From positions 93,125 to 157,124 of the forward strand of contig NZ_JANJZD010000012.1 of the NCBI RefSeq assembly GCF_024623325.1: a DNA stretch of 64,000 bases. The letters are read 5' to 3'. The notes under the pieces were generated by a model. The model was not told the DNA's origin and did not search any database. It worked only from the letters and a program-made list of their open reading frames with translations. Origin of the DNA: Acetatifactor muris (GTDB taxonomy: Bacteria; Bacillota; Clostridia; Lachnospirales; Lachnospiraceae). This document shows positions 25,674 through 34,447 of the stretch, piece by piece. Positions within the stretch are counted from its first letter, which is position 1; each line of letters opens with the position of its first letter. Position numbers and translations under genes: made by a program.

Positions 25674-27416
25674 TTACGAAGAGGGCAGGCGGAACCACAC
25701 TACGGTTCCCATGCCCTCTTTGCTGTGTATATGGAGCATACTTTCCGGCGAGTAGGTGAGAAGGAGCCGCTGGCAGCAGTTGGGCAGGCCGATATGGGCG
25801 GAGGTGTATTCCAGGTCACTGTCCTGAAGCCGCCGCCGTATCTCCTGAAGCCTGTCCGGGGGGATGCCGGAGCCGTTGTCGCAGATACGGATCTCTATAG
25901 CCGCTTCACGGTACTTTTTCCGGACAGTAATCTTGATACGGCCGTTTCCCGGAGTCTGCTTCAGGCCGTGAACGATGGCATTCTCTACAACAGGCTGCAG
26001 CAGAAGCCGCGGAATCCTGGTTTCGGCAAGGCTTTCGTCTGTGTCCCAGATAACCTGAAAACCGTTTTCATACCGGGCCTGCTGGATTTCTATATATTTG
26101 CGGCAATGTTCCAGCTCCTCGTCCAGGGTGACGAAGGTACTGGGGGATTCCAGGGAGAATCTCATGATATCGGAGAGATTCTCCACCATCTGATTGGCAT
26201 GGGTCTGCCTGCCTTTTGTCAGAGCCAGAATTTCATAGTTGATGGTCTGCAGAGTGTTGTACAGAAAATGTGGATTAATCTGGTATTGCAGCGCCTGGAG
26301 CTGAGCCGTCTGCAGCCGCAGCTTTCGCTCGGACAGCTGAATCTGCAGATAATTATTCTCCAGGAAAATGCGAATGATGTTGTGCAGAATCTGAGAATAC
26401 ATATCCCGGGTATTGTATTCCACTTCTGGCAAAGGCTCTTTTTTGGCCGCACTGTCCAGGAGACTGACAATCTGATTTAACTGGTGATAGCTGTTCAGAG
26501 ACAAGATGTAGGCGAGAACTACGGTAATCAGCGCGATCATCAGGGTGATGGTGACCGTGAGCTGAGCGTTCTGAATGGCGGAACGATACAGTATTCTGTT
26601 GGGTACTGCCGTCACAAGGCGAAGACCATATTCCGGATATTCCCCGGTGTGGACCAGATGACGGCTTACGAAAGTGTCGTCCAGGAAGGCTTCTTTCCAT
26701 ACATTCGATTCTTCATCGGGAAGCCGGGCATTGTGAACCAGGATATGGTTGTCCGAGTCCAGAAGAAAGAGGATCTGTGACTCATAAAACAGCATGGAGT
26801 CATAGGTCTGGCGTATATTTTCAGCCGAAAAGTTAATGACGCTTCCCCCTTCAAAGTTATGAAAAGTGTTGAAGACTGTCAGAACCTGACGGGGGGTCTC
26901 AAAGGGATAATCGGTTTTGACCCGGGCGCAGAGCCACTGTCCGGTGCCGCCGGAGGACAGCATGTCCACCCATTCCCGGTCGGTGAGGCTATCCAGGAAG
27001 ACGAAATTGCCCGTCGAGGTATAGACTCTGTCCAGAGAATTCGGAAGATGAAGATAGATGGAGTCTATCAGAGTATTGGAGTAGACAATGGAATTAATAA
27101 AAGAGGAGAAGTGCCGGAAAGCAATCATTTCAGGGTATTGAATGGCTTTGCTGTTCATCATACGGCTCAGGCTGGAGAGCAGCTGATTGCTCTCTATATA
27201 CACATTTACCGCCTTGCTTTCATCGGTGAGAGAATTCAGATGTTCCGCCGCCAGGCTGACTGTGTTTTCCAGTCTCCGACGGGCGTCGTGTTCTACATCC
27301 CGCCAGGAGAAATACACCATCAGAGAGCCCAGAAGCAGTGTGGGCAGAACAAATGCACTGAACAGAATGAGAAAATTTTTCTTCACAAACTGTTTTTTCA
27401 CATTAACAGTCTTCAT
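25674..27416 (-). CDS. YesM-type sensor histidine kinase
   Basis: 580 residues. An N-terminal membrane segment (about 15-37), an extracellular sensor of about 250 residues, and a second membrane segment (LTVTITLMIALITVVLAYIL) are followed by the short LytS/YesM kinase core: QYQINPHFLYNTLQ with the phospho-His (about residue 385) and a C-terminal ATPase domain with VVENAIVHGLK and DNGSGIP. This class controls sugar ABC importers together with YesN-type regulators. The ATG at 27416 overlaps the regulator stop by 14 bases, with GGCGGTGG upstream; longer in-frame starts inside the regulator gene are rejected. The last codons lie inside a strong hairpin shared with the convergent gene. Confidence 0.92.
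   Translation of the reverse strand: MKTVNVKKQFVKKNFLILFSAFVLPTLLLGSLMVYFSWRDVEHDARRRLENTVSLAAEHLNSLTDESKAVNVYIESNQLLSSLSRMMNSKAIQYPEMIAFRHFSSFINSIVYSNTLIDSIYLHLPNSLDRVYTSTGNFVFLDSLTDREWVDMLSSGGTGQWLCARVKTDYPFETPRQVLTVFNTFHNFEGGSVINFSAENIRQTYDSMLFYESQILFLLDSDNHILVHNARLPDEESNVWKEAFLDDTFVSRHLVHTGEYPEYGLRLVTAVPNRILYRSAIQNAQLTVTITLMIALITVVLAYILSLNSYHQLNQIVSLLDSAAKKEPLPEVEYNTRDMYSQILHNIIRIFLENNYLQIQLSERKLRLQTAQLQALQYQINPHFLYNTLQTINYEILALTKGRQTHANQMVENLSDIMRFSLESPSTFVTLDEELEHCRKYIEIQQARYENGFQVIWDTDESLAETRIPRLLLQPVVENAIVHGLKQTPGNGRIKITVRKKYREAAIEIRICDNGSGIPPDRLQEIRRRLQDSDLEYTSAHIGLPNCCQRLLLTYSPESMLHIHSKEGMGTVVWFRLPSS
25679..25720 (+). terminator. Long hairpin between convergent genes, probable terminator
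   Basis: AAGAGGGCA (25679-25687) with GGAACC (25691-25696) pairs with GGTTCC (25704-25709) and TGCCCTCTT (25712-25720): 15 pairs with a small internal loop (GGC opposite CA) and a 7-base top loop. It lies behind the oxidoreductase gene and inside the last codons of the convergent kinase gene. The T tract is short, so termination strength is uncertain. Confidence 0.55.
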
Positions 27417-28137
27417 AGGATCCACCGCCTTTGTATTCTCTGGGCGAGCAGCCGTAAAAGCTGCGAAACGCTCTCGTAAAATTCTTCGGGTCTTCATACC
27501 CCAGCTTTTCCGCAATCTGATAGACTTTGAGAACGCCGTCGGAAAGCATTTTGCCGGCACAGCTCATTTTGGCTTCCAGAATAAACTGGGAAAGGTTCTG
27601 TCCGGTCTGCTGTTTGTACAGAGAGGACAGATAGCCGGGACTCAGTCTTACCTTTGCGGCAGCGCTTTTCAGGGAGGCCCCTGGCAGGTCCTCCAGGATA
27701 GACTGATTTACCTTGTCCACAATGGTCTGGTAATAGCAGACGGGTGCGGAGGGAGCGTCTGACCGGGCCATGTCCAGAATTCCCCGTATTTTATGGAAAA
27801 CATCCAGCAGCTCCTGATATTTGACCGGTTTCAGGATATAATCATAGACATTATAGTGCAGGGCCTGTCTGGCATACTGAAAATCGGCATATCCGCTTAA
27901 AAACACAATTACCGTAGAGGTACCGGCCAGCTTTTGTGCCAGTTCGATTCCGCTCATCACCGGCATGGAGATATCAGTGAGCACCACATCCAAATGGTTA
28001 TTCTGCATATATTCCCATAGTTCCTGACCGTTCCGGGCCTGCACACAGATGGTAAAGCCCATGTCTTCCCAGGGATAGAATTCCCGGAGGCCGGTTACTA
28101 TTTTGGGTTCGTCATCAGCTATACCAAGTTTATACAT
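27403..28137 (-). CDS. YesN-type response regulator (receiver plus AraC-type DNA binding)
   Basis: 244 residues. The receiver domain has IADDEPK, the acceptor Asp in VVLTDISMPVMSG (about residue 55) and the conserved Lys in YILKPVKYQE. The C-terminus is an AraC-type double helix-turn-helix (LKSAAAKVRLSPGYLSSLY, VYQIAEKLGYEDPKNFTRAF). It is paired with the YesM-type kinase, which it overlaps. It is transcribed divergently from the sugar-binding lipoprotein gene at 28494, its most likely target. The ATG at 28137 has AAGGAG 8 bases upstream. Confidence 0.93.
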   Translation of the reverse strand: MYKLGIADDEPKIVTGLREFYPWEDMGFTICVQARNGQELWEYMQNNHLDVVLTDISMPVMSGIELAQKLAGTSTVIVFLSGYADFQYARQALHYNVYDYILKPVKYQELLDVFHKIRGILDMARSDAPSAPVCYYQTIVDKVNQSILEDLPGASLKSAAAKVRLSPGYLSSLYKQQTGQNLSQFILEAKMSCAGKMLSDGVLKVYQIAEKLGYEDPKNFTRAFRSFYGCSPREYKGGGSYEDC

Positions 28138-28354
28138 TTTTTCACTCCTTATCCTTTTTGCCGTCATGTCGTTGAGATTGACTGTCAGGCCTGCTGTTCC
28201 CCTGACGGCCTGCTCAAACTGCCGTCCGGAAAACTGTGATAACTGTTACTCTATTTTCAGGGATGGAAGGCAGATTTGTCAATTGGTAATTGTTCGGTAA
28301 TTTGGCTGCGCAATCGTATAAAATGACACTTTTTCAGATGTAACGCAACTATTA

Positions 28355-28383
28355 TTGCACTGTTTCCCATGGTAGGATAAGAT
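28355..28383 (+). promoter_or_regulatory. Probable promoter of the sugar ABC importer
   Basis: TTGCAC at 28355-28360 and TAAGAT at 28378-28383 are separated by 17 bases, a good sigma-A spacing. A second, weaker candidate is TATAAA at 28317-28322. Both face the importer genes and lie in the 356-base divergent region behind the YesN-type regulator. Confidence 0.5.
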
Positions 28384-28385
28384 TA

Positions 28386-28458
28386 CCGGCAGCCGTCAAA
28401 AGGAGTGGCAGTCCACACAGGTTACGGGATTGCTGCCAACAGCTGACGGCACTGCCGG
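28386..28458 (+). ncRNA. Structured leader / candidate RNA switch or looping operator before the importer
   Basis: Bases 28386-28398 pair with 28444-28458 as a 13-bp stem: CCGGCAG with CTGCCGG and CCGTCA with TGACGG, with only a two-base CA bulge. Inside, GTGG (28405-28408) can pair with CCAC (28413-28416) as a tight hairpin. The overlapping TGGCAG (28406-28411) can instead pair with CTGCCA (28433-28438). These two inner folds exclude each other, as in switching leaders. The element ends 35 bases before the importer ATG. If transcription starts just after the -10 at 28378, the first few bases of the stem would be missing. No known riboswitch class is recognised. A DNA operator is the alternative. 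Confidence 0.5.
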
Positions 28459-28493
28459 GAAAGTAAAAACAGGATGAAAAGAGGAGGAGACGT

Positions 28494-29798
28494 ATGAAAA
28501 TGAAACGAAGGATCTGTTCGGTGTGTGTGCTGGCCATGCTGACAATTCTGCTCACAGGCTGTCAGGGCAAAAAGGAGGAGCCGATTACACTGCGGTTTTC
28601 CTGGTGGGGTGGAGACACCAGACATGAGGCCACCATCAAAGCCATCGAGCGGTACATGGAGCTGAATGAAAATGTGGTGATTGAGTATGAGTACATGGGA
28701 TTTGATTCTTACTATCAGAAACTTCTGACACAAATGTCAGGTGGTACCCAGCCGGAAATTGTATCTGTGGACTATAAATGGATTGGGGATCTGAGTGCGC
28801 AGGGGAAACCGTTTCTGAATATCAACGATATCTCTGACCAGATTGATCTCTCAGCCTTTGACAGAGATTTTATTGACAATTACTGCGGACAGGACGGATA
28901 TCTCATCGGGGTTCCCTGCGGAATCAACGGCAGGGGGGCGCTGTATAACACAGAATTTTTCGAAAAATACGGGCTGACAGCTTCCAATGACTGGGACTGG
29001 GAGGAGCTTCTGGAAGCGGGAGAGAAGGTGCATGGACAGGATGAGAACGCGCATCTGCTGTTTCTCACCAACGATGTGCTGGTCTATGTGACCAGAGATC
29101 TCATCAAACAAAAATACGGCGAAAATATGATTAATGACAGGTATGAGCTGATGTGTACACCGGAGGACCTGGTGGAATGCATGGAGATGGTACGGAGACT
29201 GGTGGAGACTGGCACCATGCCGCCTTTCGAGGAAAGTGTTCTGTATGAGACCGTATTTGCGGACCAGATTCCCAACTGGCTGGAAGGCAGCTGGGGCATG
29301 ACGGTTCTGAGTGCTTCCAATCTGCCTTCCATCGTGTCGGCATCGCCCTTTGAAATCGACACCATGAGATGGGTGGTGAAAGAGGGCGCAAAGGATTCCT
29401 CCATCACCATAGCACCTACCATGATGCTGGCCATTCCCACAGCCTGTGCCCATCCGGAAGAGGCGGCCGCCTTTATCAACTGGTTTATGAATGACCCGGA
29501 GGCCATCCAGATTACCGGGGATACCAGAGGAATCCCGGCCAACAGTAAGGCCAGAGAGCAGCTGGAAAAGGACGGACTGATTTCTCCCCAGGTATCCTCC
29601 ATGCTGGAGCAGGCGCTGGCGGACGGCGGAAGCCCGGAGAACGGCCCCACATTGAATGCGGAGTGCGCGGCGGTAATCAGTGATTATTCTCACAAGGTGG
29701 GATATGGGGAGATGGAGCCGGAGGAAGCGGGGCAGAAGCTCTATGAGGATCTGGTGTATACGTTGGAGAAACTGAAGAAGGGAAATGCGGAGCAATGA
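28494..29798 (+). CDS. Sugar ABC importer substrate-binding lipoprotein
   Basis: 434 residues. A lipoprotein signal peptide ends in LLTGC with the modified Cys23. The mature part is a family 1 extracellular binding protein with FSWWGGDTRHEATIKAIERY at its start, FINWFMNDPEA later, and the usual length. It captures an oligosaccharide or sugar derivative outside the membrane and delivers it to the two permeases encoded next. GAGGAGG precedes the start. No ATPase gene is present in this locus, so a shared MsmK-type ATPase encoded elsewhere is expected, as is common in Firmicutes. Control by the divergent YesM/YesN pair and the structured leader is likely. Confidence 0.93.
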   Translation: MKMKRRICSVCVLAMLTILLTGCQGKKEEPITLRFSWWGGDTRHEATIKAIERYMELNENVVIEYEYMGFDSYYQKLLTQMSGGTQPEIVSVDYKWIGDLSAQGKPFLNINDISDQIDLSAFDRDFIDNYCGQDGYLIGVPCGINGRGALYNTEFFEKYGLTASNDWDWEELLEAGEKVHGQDENAHLLFLTNDVLVYVTRDLIKQKYGENMINDRYELMCTPEDLVECMEMVRRLVETGTMPPFEESVLYETVFADQIPNWLEGSWGMTVLSASNLPSIVSASPFEIDTMRWVVKEGAKDSSITIAPTMMLAIPTACAHPEEAAAFINWFMNDPEAIQITGDTRGIPANSKAREQLEKDGLISPQVSSMLEQALADGGSPENGPTLNAECAAVISDYSHKVGYGEMEPEEAGQKLYEDLVYTLEKLKKGNAEQ

Positions 29799-29822
29799 CG
29801 GAAGTGCGGAAGGGAGTGGACG

Positions 29823-30728
29823 ATGAGACAGAACAGAACGAAACATCAGTATAGAAAGGGTGACTATGCAGCATTTCTGTACATTGCGCCATGGATCATC
29901 GGATTTCTGGTATTTCAGGCCTATCCTCTGGCAGCCTCGTTTTTTTACTCCTTTACGGATCTTTCCATGCTGAAGTCCTGGGATTTTATCGGCCTGGAAA
30001 ACTTTCGGGAAATTTTTACCCATGACAGGATTTTTGTGCAGTCACTGAAAGTGACAGTGCTGTATGTTGTCGTTTCCGTGCCGCTGAAGCTGGCGTTTGC
30101 ATTGTTGATTGCCATGCTGCTGAATATGAAGGTCCGGGGCATCGGCGCATTTAAGGTACTATATTATCTGCCGTCCATTCTGGGCGGCAGTGTGGGAATA
30201 TCCATATTGTGGAGGTTCCTTTTTAACAGGAACGGCCTGATCAATCTGATGCTGGGAAAGCTGGGAATTACGGCTGTAGACTGGCTGGGAAGTCCGCGGA
30301 ATGCGCTGTTTACCATCAGCATGCTGTCAGTGTGGCAGTTCGGCTCTTCCATGGTGCTGTTTCTGGCGGCGCTGAAACAGATTCCCCGGGATTTGTATGA
30401 GGCGGCGGAGGTGGATGGCGCGGGAAAGGTAAAAATGTTCTTTCGGATTACAGTGCCCATGATTACACCCATTATCCTTTTCAATATTATTATGCAGATG
30501 ATTAACGCGTTTCAGGAGTTCGCGGCACCCTTCCTGATTACGAAAGGCGGACCGCTGAAATCCACTTATCTGTATGGGATGATGCTGTATGACAACAGCT
30601 TTACCTATCTGAAGATGGGATATTCTTCGGCCCTTTCCTGGATTATGTTTGTCATCATCATGGCACTTACCGCGTTGATTTTCCGGTCATCGGAATACTG
30701 GGCTTTCTATCAGGACGGAGGAAACTAA
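29823..30728 (+). CDS. Sugar ABC importer permease, MalF/UgpA type
   Basis: 301 residues with six predicted membrane segments, the first at about 20-45 (IAPWIIGFLVFQAYPLAASF). The cytoplasmic EAA loop reads EAAEVDGAGKVKMFFRITVP, as expected for docking with the ATPase. It starts 24 bases after the binding protein and ends 5 bases before the second permease, in one operon. With the second permease it forms the membrane channel of the importer. Members of this class carry disaccharides, oligosaccharides or glycerol-phosphate derivatives; the substrate is not decidable here. Confidence 0.93.
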   Translation: MRQNRTKHQYRKGDYAAFLYIAPWIIGFLVFQAYPLAASFFYSFTDLSMLKSWDFIGLENFREIFTHDRIFVQSLKVTVLYVVVSVPLKLAFALLIAMLLNMKVRGIGAFKVLYYLPSILGGSVGISILWRFLFNRNGLINLMLGKLGITAVDWLGSPRNALFTISMLSVWQFGSSMVLFLAALKQIPRDLYEAAEVDGAGKVKMFFRITVPMITPIILFNIIMQMINAFQEFAAPFLITKGGPLKSTYLYGMMLYDNSFTYLKMGYSSALSWIMFVIIMALTALIFRSSEYWAFYQDGGN

Positions 30729-30733
30729 GGCAT

Positions 30734-31615
30734 ATGGGAGCAGAGAACAAGGACAGGAAGAGAAAAAAGAACAGACACAAAAGCAGGACTGTGGGACAGC
30801 TGCTGTGTTATGTGTTTCTGACAGCACTGGCGGTGGTGATGGTCTATCCGCTGCTGTGGATGATTGGCTCTTCCTTTAAGGAAAATAATGAAATTATCAC
30901 TTCTCTGAGCATTTTTCCGAAGCAGATTCGGCTTTCGGCGTTTGTGGAAGGGTGGAAGGGAAACGGGCGATACACGTATCTGACTTATTTTGTCAATACA
31001 TTTCTGCTGGTGGTGCCCACGGTGTTTTTTACTGTGTTCTCCAGTATGCTGGTGGCTTACGGATTTGCCAGGTTTCATTTTCCGCTGAAGAAACTGTGCT
31101 TTGCGCTGGTGATTTCTACTTTGCTGCTGCCGGAGCAGACGCTGATGGTGCCCCGGTATCTGCTTTTTAACCGGCTGGGATGGCTGGACAGCTATAAGCC
31201 TGTGATTGTACCGGCAGTTTTCGCCACGTATCCGTTTTTTATCTATATGATGATACAGTTTATCCGGGGACTTCCCAGGGAACTGGACGAATCGGCCAGA
31301 ATCGACGGATGCGGTTCCTTCGGCATCTTTGCCGGAATCATTGTGCCGCTGTCAAAACCGGCGATTTTCTCCGTGACACTTTTCCAGTTCGTGTGGCGGT
31401 GGAATGACTTCTTTAATCCGCTGATTTACATCAACAGCGTCAGCAAATATCCGGTGTCCCTGGCTCTTCGGATGTCCCTGGACGTGGCGGACACGGTACA
31501 TTGGGATCAGCTCATGGCCATGTCTCTGCTGACCATGCTGCCGCCGGTACTGCTTTACATATTCGCACAGAAATATTTTATAGAGGGAATTGCCACTTCA
31601 GGGCTGAAGGGGTGA
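30734..31615 (+). CDS. Sugar ABC importer permease, MalG/UgpE type
   Basis: 293 residues with a basic N-terminus and six membrane segments. The EAA-like loop is ELDESARIDGCGSFGIFAGI, typical of the MalG half, and the C-terminus ends in FIEGIATSGLKG, a family hallmark. It follows the first permease by 5 bases and completes the channel. The next gene in the operon encodes a hydrolase-like protein, which suggests that the imported compound is processed in the cytoplasm. Confidence 0.93.
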   Translation: MGAENKDRKRKKNRHKSRTVGQLLCYVFLTALAVVMVYPLLWMIGSSFKENNEIITSLSIFPKQIRLSAFVEGWKGNGRYTYLTYFVNTFLLVVPTVFFTVFSSMLVAYGFARFHFPLKKLCFALVISTLLLPEQTLMVPRYLLFNRLGWLDSYKPVIVPAVFATYPFFIYMMIQFIRGLPRELDESARIDGCGSFGIFAGIIVPLSKPAIFSVTLFQFVWRWNDFFNPLIYINSVSKYPVSLALRMSLDVADTVHWDQLMAMSLLTMLPPVLLYIFAQKYFIEGIATSGLKG

Positions 31616-31728
31616 AATGGAGAGAAATAATGCTCAGGCACTGCCGGGGCGGCCGGCGGGAAGCGGGAGAGAAATTTTGACATGTGGGCGGAAAAGCATG
31701 GAGAAGGAAGAAAAGGAGAGTGATTCCT

Positions 31729-33396
31729 GTGAGAAAATTTGAATTTCGAGGTTATGAGATACACAGTTCACGGATGTGGCAGCAGGCCCAGGTGGACATG
31801 GCGCTGGAATTTATGGAGAAAGAGGAGCTGAATGCGCTGATTTTCCATCAGAATGACCTGGTGGACCAGCTTGTGTTCCCGGAAAAATATTATGACAATG
31901 ATATTCTGTGGGAACGATGGCCGGTACGGCGGCAGGGGGTACTGTACCAGAGGGACTATATGGACGGGGTAATCCGCAGGGCAAAGGAGAAGGGAATCGG
32001 ATTCTACCTGGAAATCAAGGAAATCTATACGCTGGAATCTGTCTTTGAACTGTTCCCGGAGCTGAGAAACGGTGACGGCACAGTGTGCCCCAATCATCCG
32101 TTCTGGCTGGAATTTCTGGAGGTGAAATTCAGAGAATTATTTGAGCTTTTTCCGGATATTGCAGGCATTATCGTAAGTCTGGGTACCAGAGAGAGCCCGG
32201 TGTCCATTGCGGCGAACAGGTGTCACTGTGAGAGATGCCGCCGGACGGAAGACTTTGACTGGTATGTCAATGTGCTGAAAGCCATGTATGGCCCAATCTC
32301 CGAGGCTGGGAAGGAGCTGATTGTCAGGGACTTCGCCTATACGGCGGAACAGCAGAGTCTGATGATTCGGGCATGCGAAGAAATTTCGGACAGAATTATT
32401 ATCGCGCTGAAGGCGCAGCCCCATGACTATTATCCTACTTTTCCCATCAATCCGGAAATCGGGAACACGGGAAAGCTGCGGGAATATATTGAGTTTGATA
32501 CCTGGGGACAATACTTCGGCATGGGTGTGGCGCCCATGAGTCTGGTGGAAGATATCAGGGAGAGGCTGGAAATCTGTTATGAGAAAGGCGCCGTGGGGGC
32601 GTGGTTTCGAACGGACTGGGAGCTGATTCACGATGCTTCCGTGCACTGTACGCCCAGCCTGGTGAATCTGTATGCCGGGGCCATGCTCACCAGGAATCTG
32701 GACACAGAGCCGGATGCCATCTACTGCAGATGGGTGGAGGAGGGACTGTACTCTCCTCTGAAGAGTGCGTCGCAGCTTCAGGAAAAGGCAGTGCTGACCA
32801 ATCCGGAAGCCTGGAAAAATCTCAGGGACTTTATGAAGGCTTCCTGGGAGGCTTTTGCGGGAGCATGCTATATTCTGGGACATCAGTATCTGGAGAGTGA
32901 CCAGGCGCCTTATACCATTGACAAGGCTTTTGAGATTATGACGGTGATTCATTCCCGGGACGACTGGGAGAAAGGTGCATCAAAACGGGTGGCTGTCACC
33001 GAAGAAAACATGAAAAATATTTTTGCGGAAAAGAAGAAAGCCATTGTGCAGACGAAAGAATTATATGCTATACTGGATATAGACAGACTGGGTGCGCCGG
33101 CAGCGTTTGCGGAGGATATGAAAGCCGTGATTCGGACAATGGTGTTGTTCGCTGAATTCTGCGATGTGACCACCCGGGCTATGTATCTGACTGTGTGGGC
33201 GGAGCAGACGAAAGATGAACAGGACGCGAAGAAGGCCGGGGCCACAGTGACAGAGCTTTTGAACATGGCAGACTCCCTGGAGCGGGAGCTGGAGGGAACG
33301 GACTATCCGTATTATCTTTACTCACGCCTGCATCCCCGGAGGATCCGGAGATTTGCGGCCGACGTGGAGAGAAGGGTAAAGGCTCTGGCAACATAG
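31729..33396 (+). CDS. Unassigned TIM-barrel glycoside-hydrolase-like protein
   Basis: 555 residues with no signal peptide, so cytoplasmic. The beta/alpha order, the phrase VCPNHPFWLEFLEVKFRELF, the Cys-rich NRCHCERCRR and the position within a sugar importer operon resemble hydrolases of the alpha-glucuronidase and hexosaminidase superfamilies. I cannot place it in a defined glycoside hydrolase family. Candidate acidic catalytic residues are in SLGTRES and FRTDWE, by inference only. The C-terminal 200 residues are helical. The GTG at 31729 is chosen because AAAGGAGAG lies 8 bases upstream and the conserved part begins there; an upstream GTG at 31684 gives an Arg/Lys-rich extension without a site. 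Confidence 0.65.
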   Translation: MRKFEFRGYEIHSSRMWQQAQVDMALEFMEKEELNALIFHQNDLVDQLVFPEKYYDNDILWERWPVRRQGVLYQRDYMDGVIRRAKEKGIGFYLEIKEIYTLESVFELFPELRNGDGTVCPNHPFWLEFLEVKFRELFELFPDIAGIIVSLGTRESPVSIAANRCHCERCRRTEDFDWYVNVLKAMYGPISEAGKELIVRDFAYTAEQQSLMIRACEEISDRIIIALKAQPHDYYPTFPINPEIGNTGKLREYIEFDTWGQYFGMGVAPMSLVEDIRERLEICYEKGAVGAWFRTDWELIHDASVHCTPSLVNLYAGAMLTRNLDTEPDAIYCRWVEEGLYSPLKSASQLQEKAVLTNPEAWKNLRDFMKASWEAFAGACYILGHQYLESDQAPYTIDKAFEIMTVIHSRDDWEKGASKRVAVTEENMKNIFAEKKKAIVQTKELYAILDIDRLGAPAAFAEDMKAVIRTMVLFAEFCDVTTRAMYLTVWAEQTKDEQDAKKAGATVTELLNMADSLERELEGTDYPYYLYSRLHPRRIRRFAADVERRVKALAT

Positions 33397-33438
33397 CCCC
33401 TGTAACAGTCAGAGGAGGATGAAATACAGGAGGCGATT

Positions 33439-34410
33439 ATGCGGTATAAAGTATTGCAGGACACGGATCTGAAAGTATCTGATGTCTGTCTGGGGACGGT
33501 AAAGTACGGTGTGGAAATGGCGGAAAAGCAGGCGGGAGAGCAGCTGGAACGTTTCCTGGATCTGGGCGGGAATTTTATCGACACAGCCCATGTATATGGC
33601 GACTGGACGCCGGGGGAGCGGGCCAAAAGCGAGCATGTCATCGGGCGCTGGCTGAAACGAAGCGGCAGACGCGGAGACATAATCATCAGCACGAAAGGAT
33701 GTCATCCGGCCATGGAGGCAACTTCCGTGCCCAGGGTAACCCCGGAATGCATTGTAGAGGACCTGGATGAGAGCCTGCAGGCACTGCAGACAGAGTATGT
33801 GGATTTATATTTTCTTCACCGGGATGATGTGACGGTGCCGGTTGCAGAACTGCTGGGAACGCTGGAAGAGCAGAGAAGGCGTGGCAAGATTCGCTGGTAT
33901 GGCTGCTCCAACTGGACGCTGTCACGGCTGACTGAGGCCGACGAATGCGCGAAGGCCCAGGGAATTCCGGGATTCGTGTGTAATCAGCTGATGTGGAGTC
34001 TGGCGGCGATCAACAGGGAGGGCGTGCCGGACCGGACACTGGTACTGATGGACGACGACACCTGGCAGTATCACCGCAGAACCGGGAAAAGTGCCATGGC
34101 GTACACTTCCATGGCCCAGGGGTATCTGAGCAAGCGAATCCGCGGGGAGGAAATCGGGCCACAGCTGCGGGTGCAGTATGAGAATGAGCAGAATGAACAG
34201 ATTCTGCGGCTTCTTAAGGACTGGGGATTGCCTGTCAGCGAGCTTTCTCTGGCGTATCTGATGCGGCAGGCATTCCCCACTGTTCCCATCGTCACCTTTC
34301 GGACGGAAGAACAGCTGCAGGAGGGGATGCGGAGCGCGGATATGACTGTGCCGGCGGAGCTGATGGAGGCCCTGGACATAATAAAGGAATATGGGAACGG
34401 CCAAAAGTAA
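33439..34410 (+). CDS. Aldo/keto reductase
   Basis: 323 residues of the AKR fold. The catalytic tetrad is visible: Asp and Tyr in FIDTAHVYGDW, Lys in IIISTKGCH and His in YFLHRDD. The C-terminal NADP-binding part includes PIVTFRTEEQLQEGM. It probably reduces an aldehyde or keto sugar with NADPH. It is the last gene of the plus-strand carbohydrate set, 42 bases after the hydrolase-like gene. The start follows an AGGAGG site with the sequence CAGGAGGCGATT. The gene is convergent with the HExxH protein gene, 37 bases away, and no clear terminator was found between them. Confidence 0.92.
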   Translation: MRYKVLQDTDLKVSDVCLGTVKYGVEMAEKQAGEQLERFLDLGGNFIDTAHVYGDWTPGERAKSEHVIGRWLKRSGRRGDIIISTKGCHPAMEATSVPRVTPECIVEDLDESLQALQTEYVDLYFLHRDDVTVPVAELLGTLEEQRRRGKIRWYGCSNWTLSRLTEADECAKAQGIPGFVCNQLMWSLAAINREGVPDRTLVLMDDDTWQYHRRTGKSAMAYTSMAQGYLSKRIRGEEIGPQLRVQYENEQNEQILRLLKDWGLPVSELSLAYLMRQAFPTVPIVTFRTEEQLQEGMRSADMTVPAELMEALDIIKEYGNGQK

Positions 34411-34447
34411 GGAAGAAGAGAGGATATAACATTTCCGAAAAGAAAGA

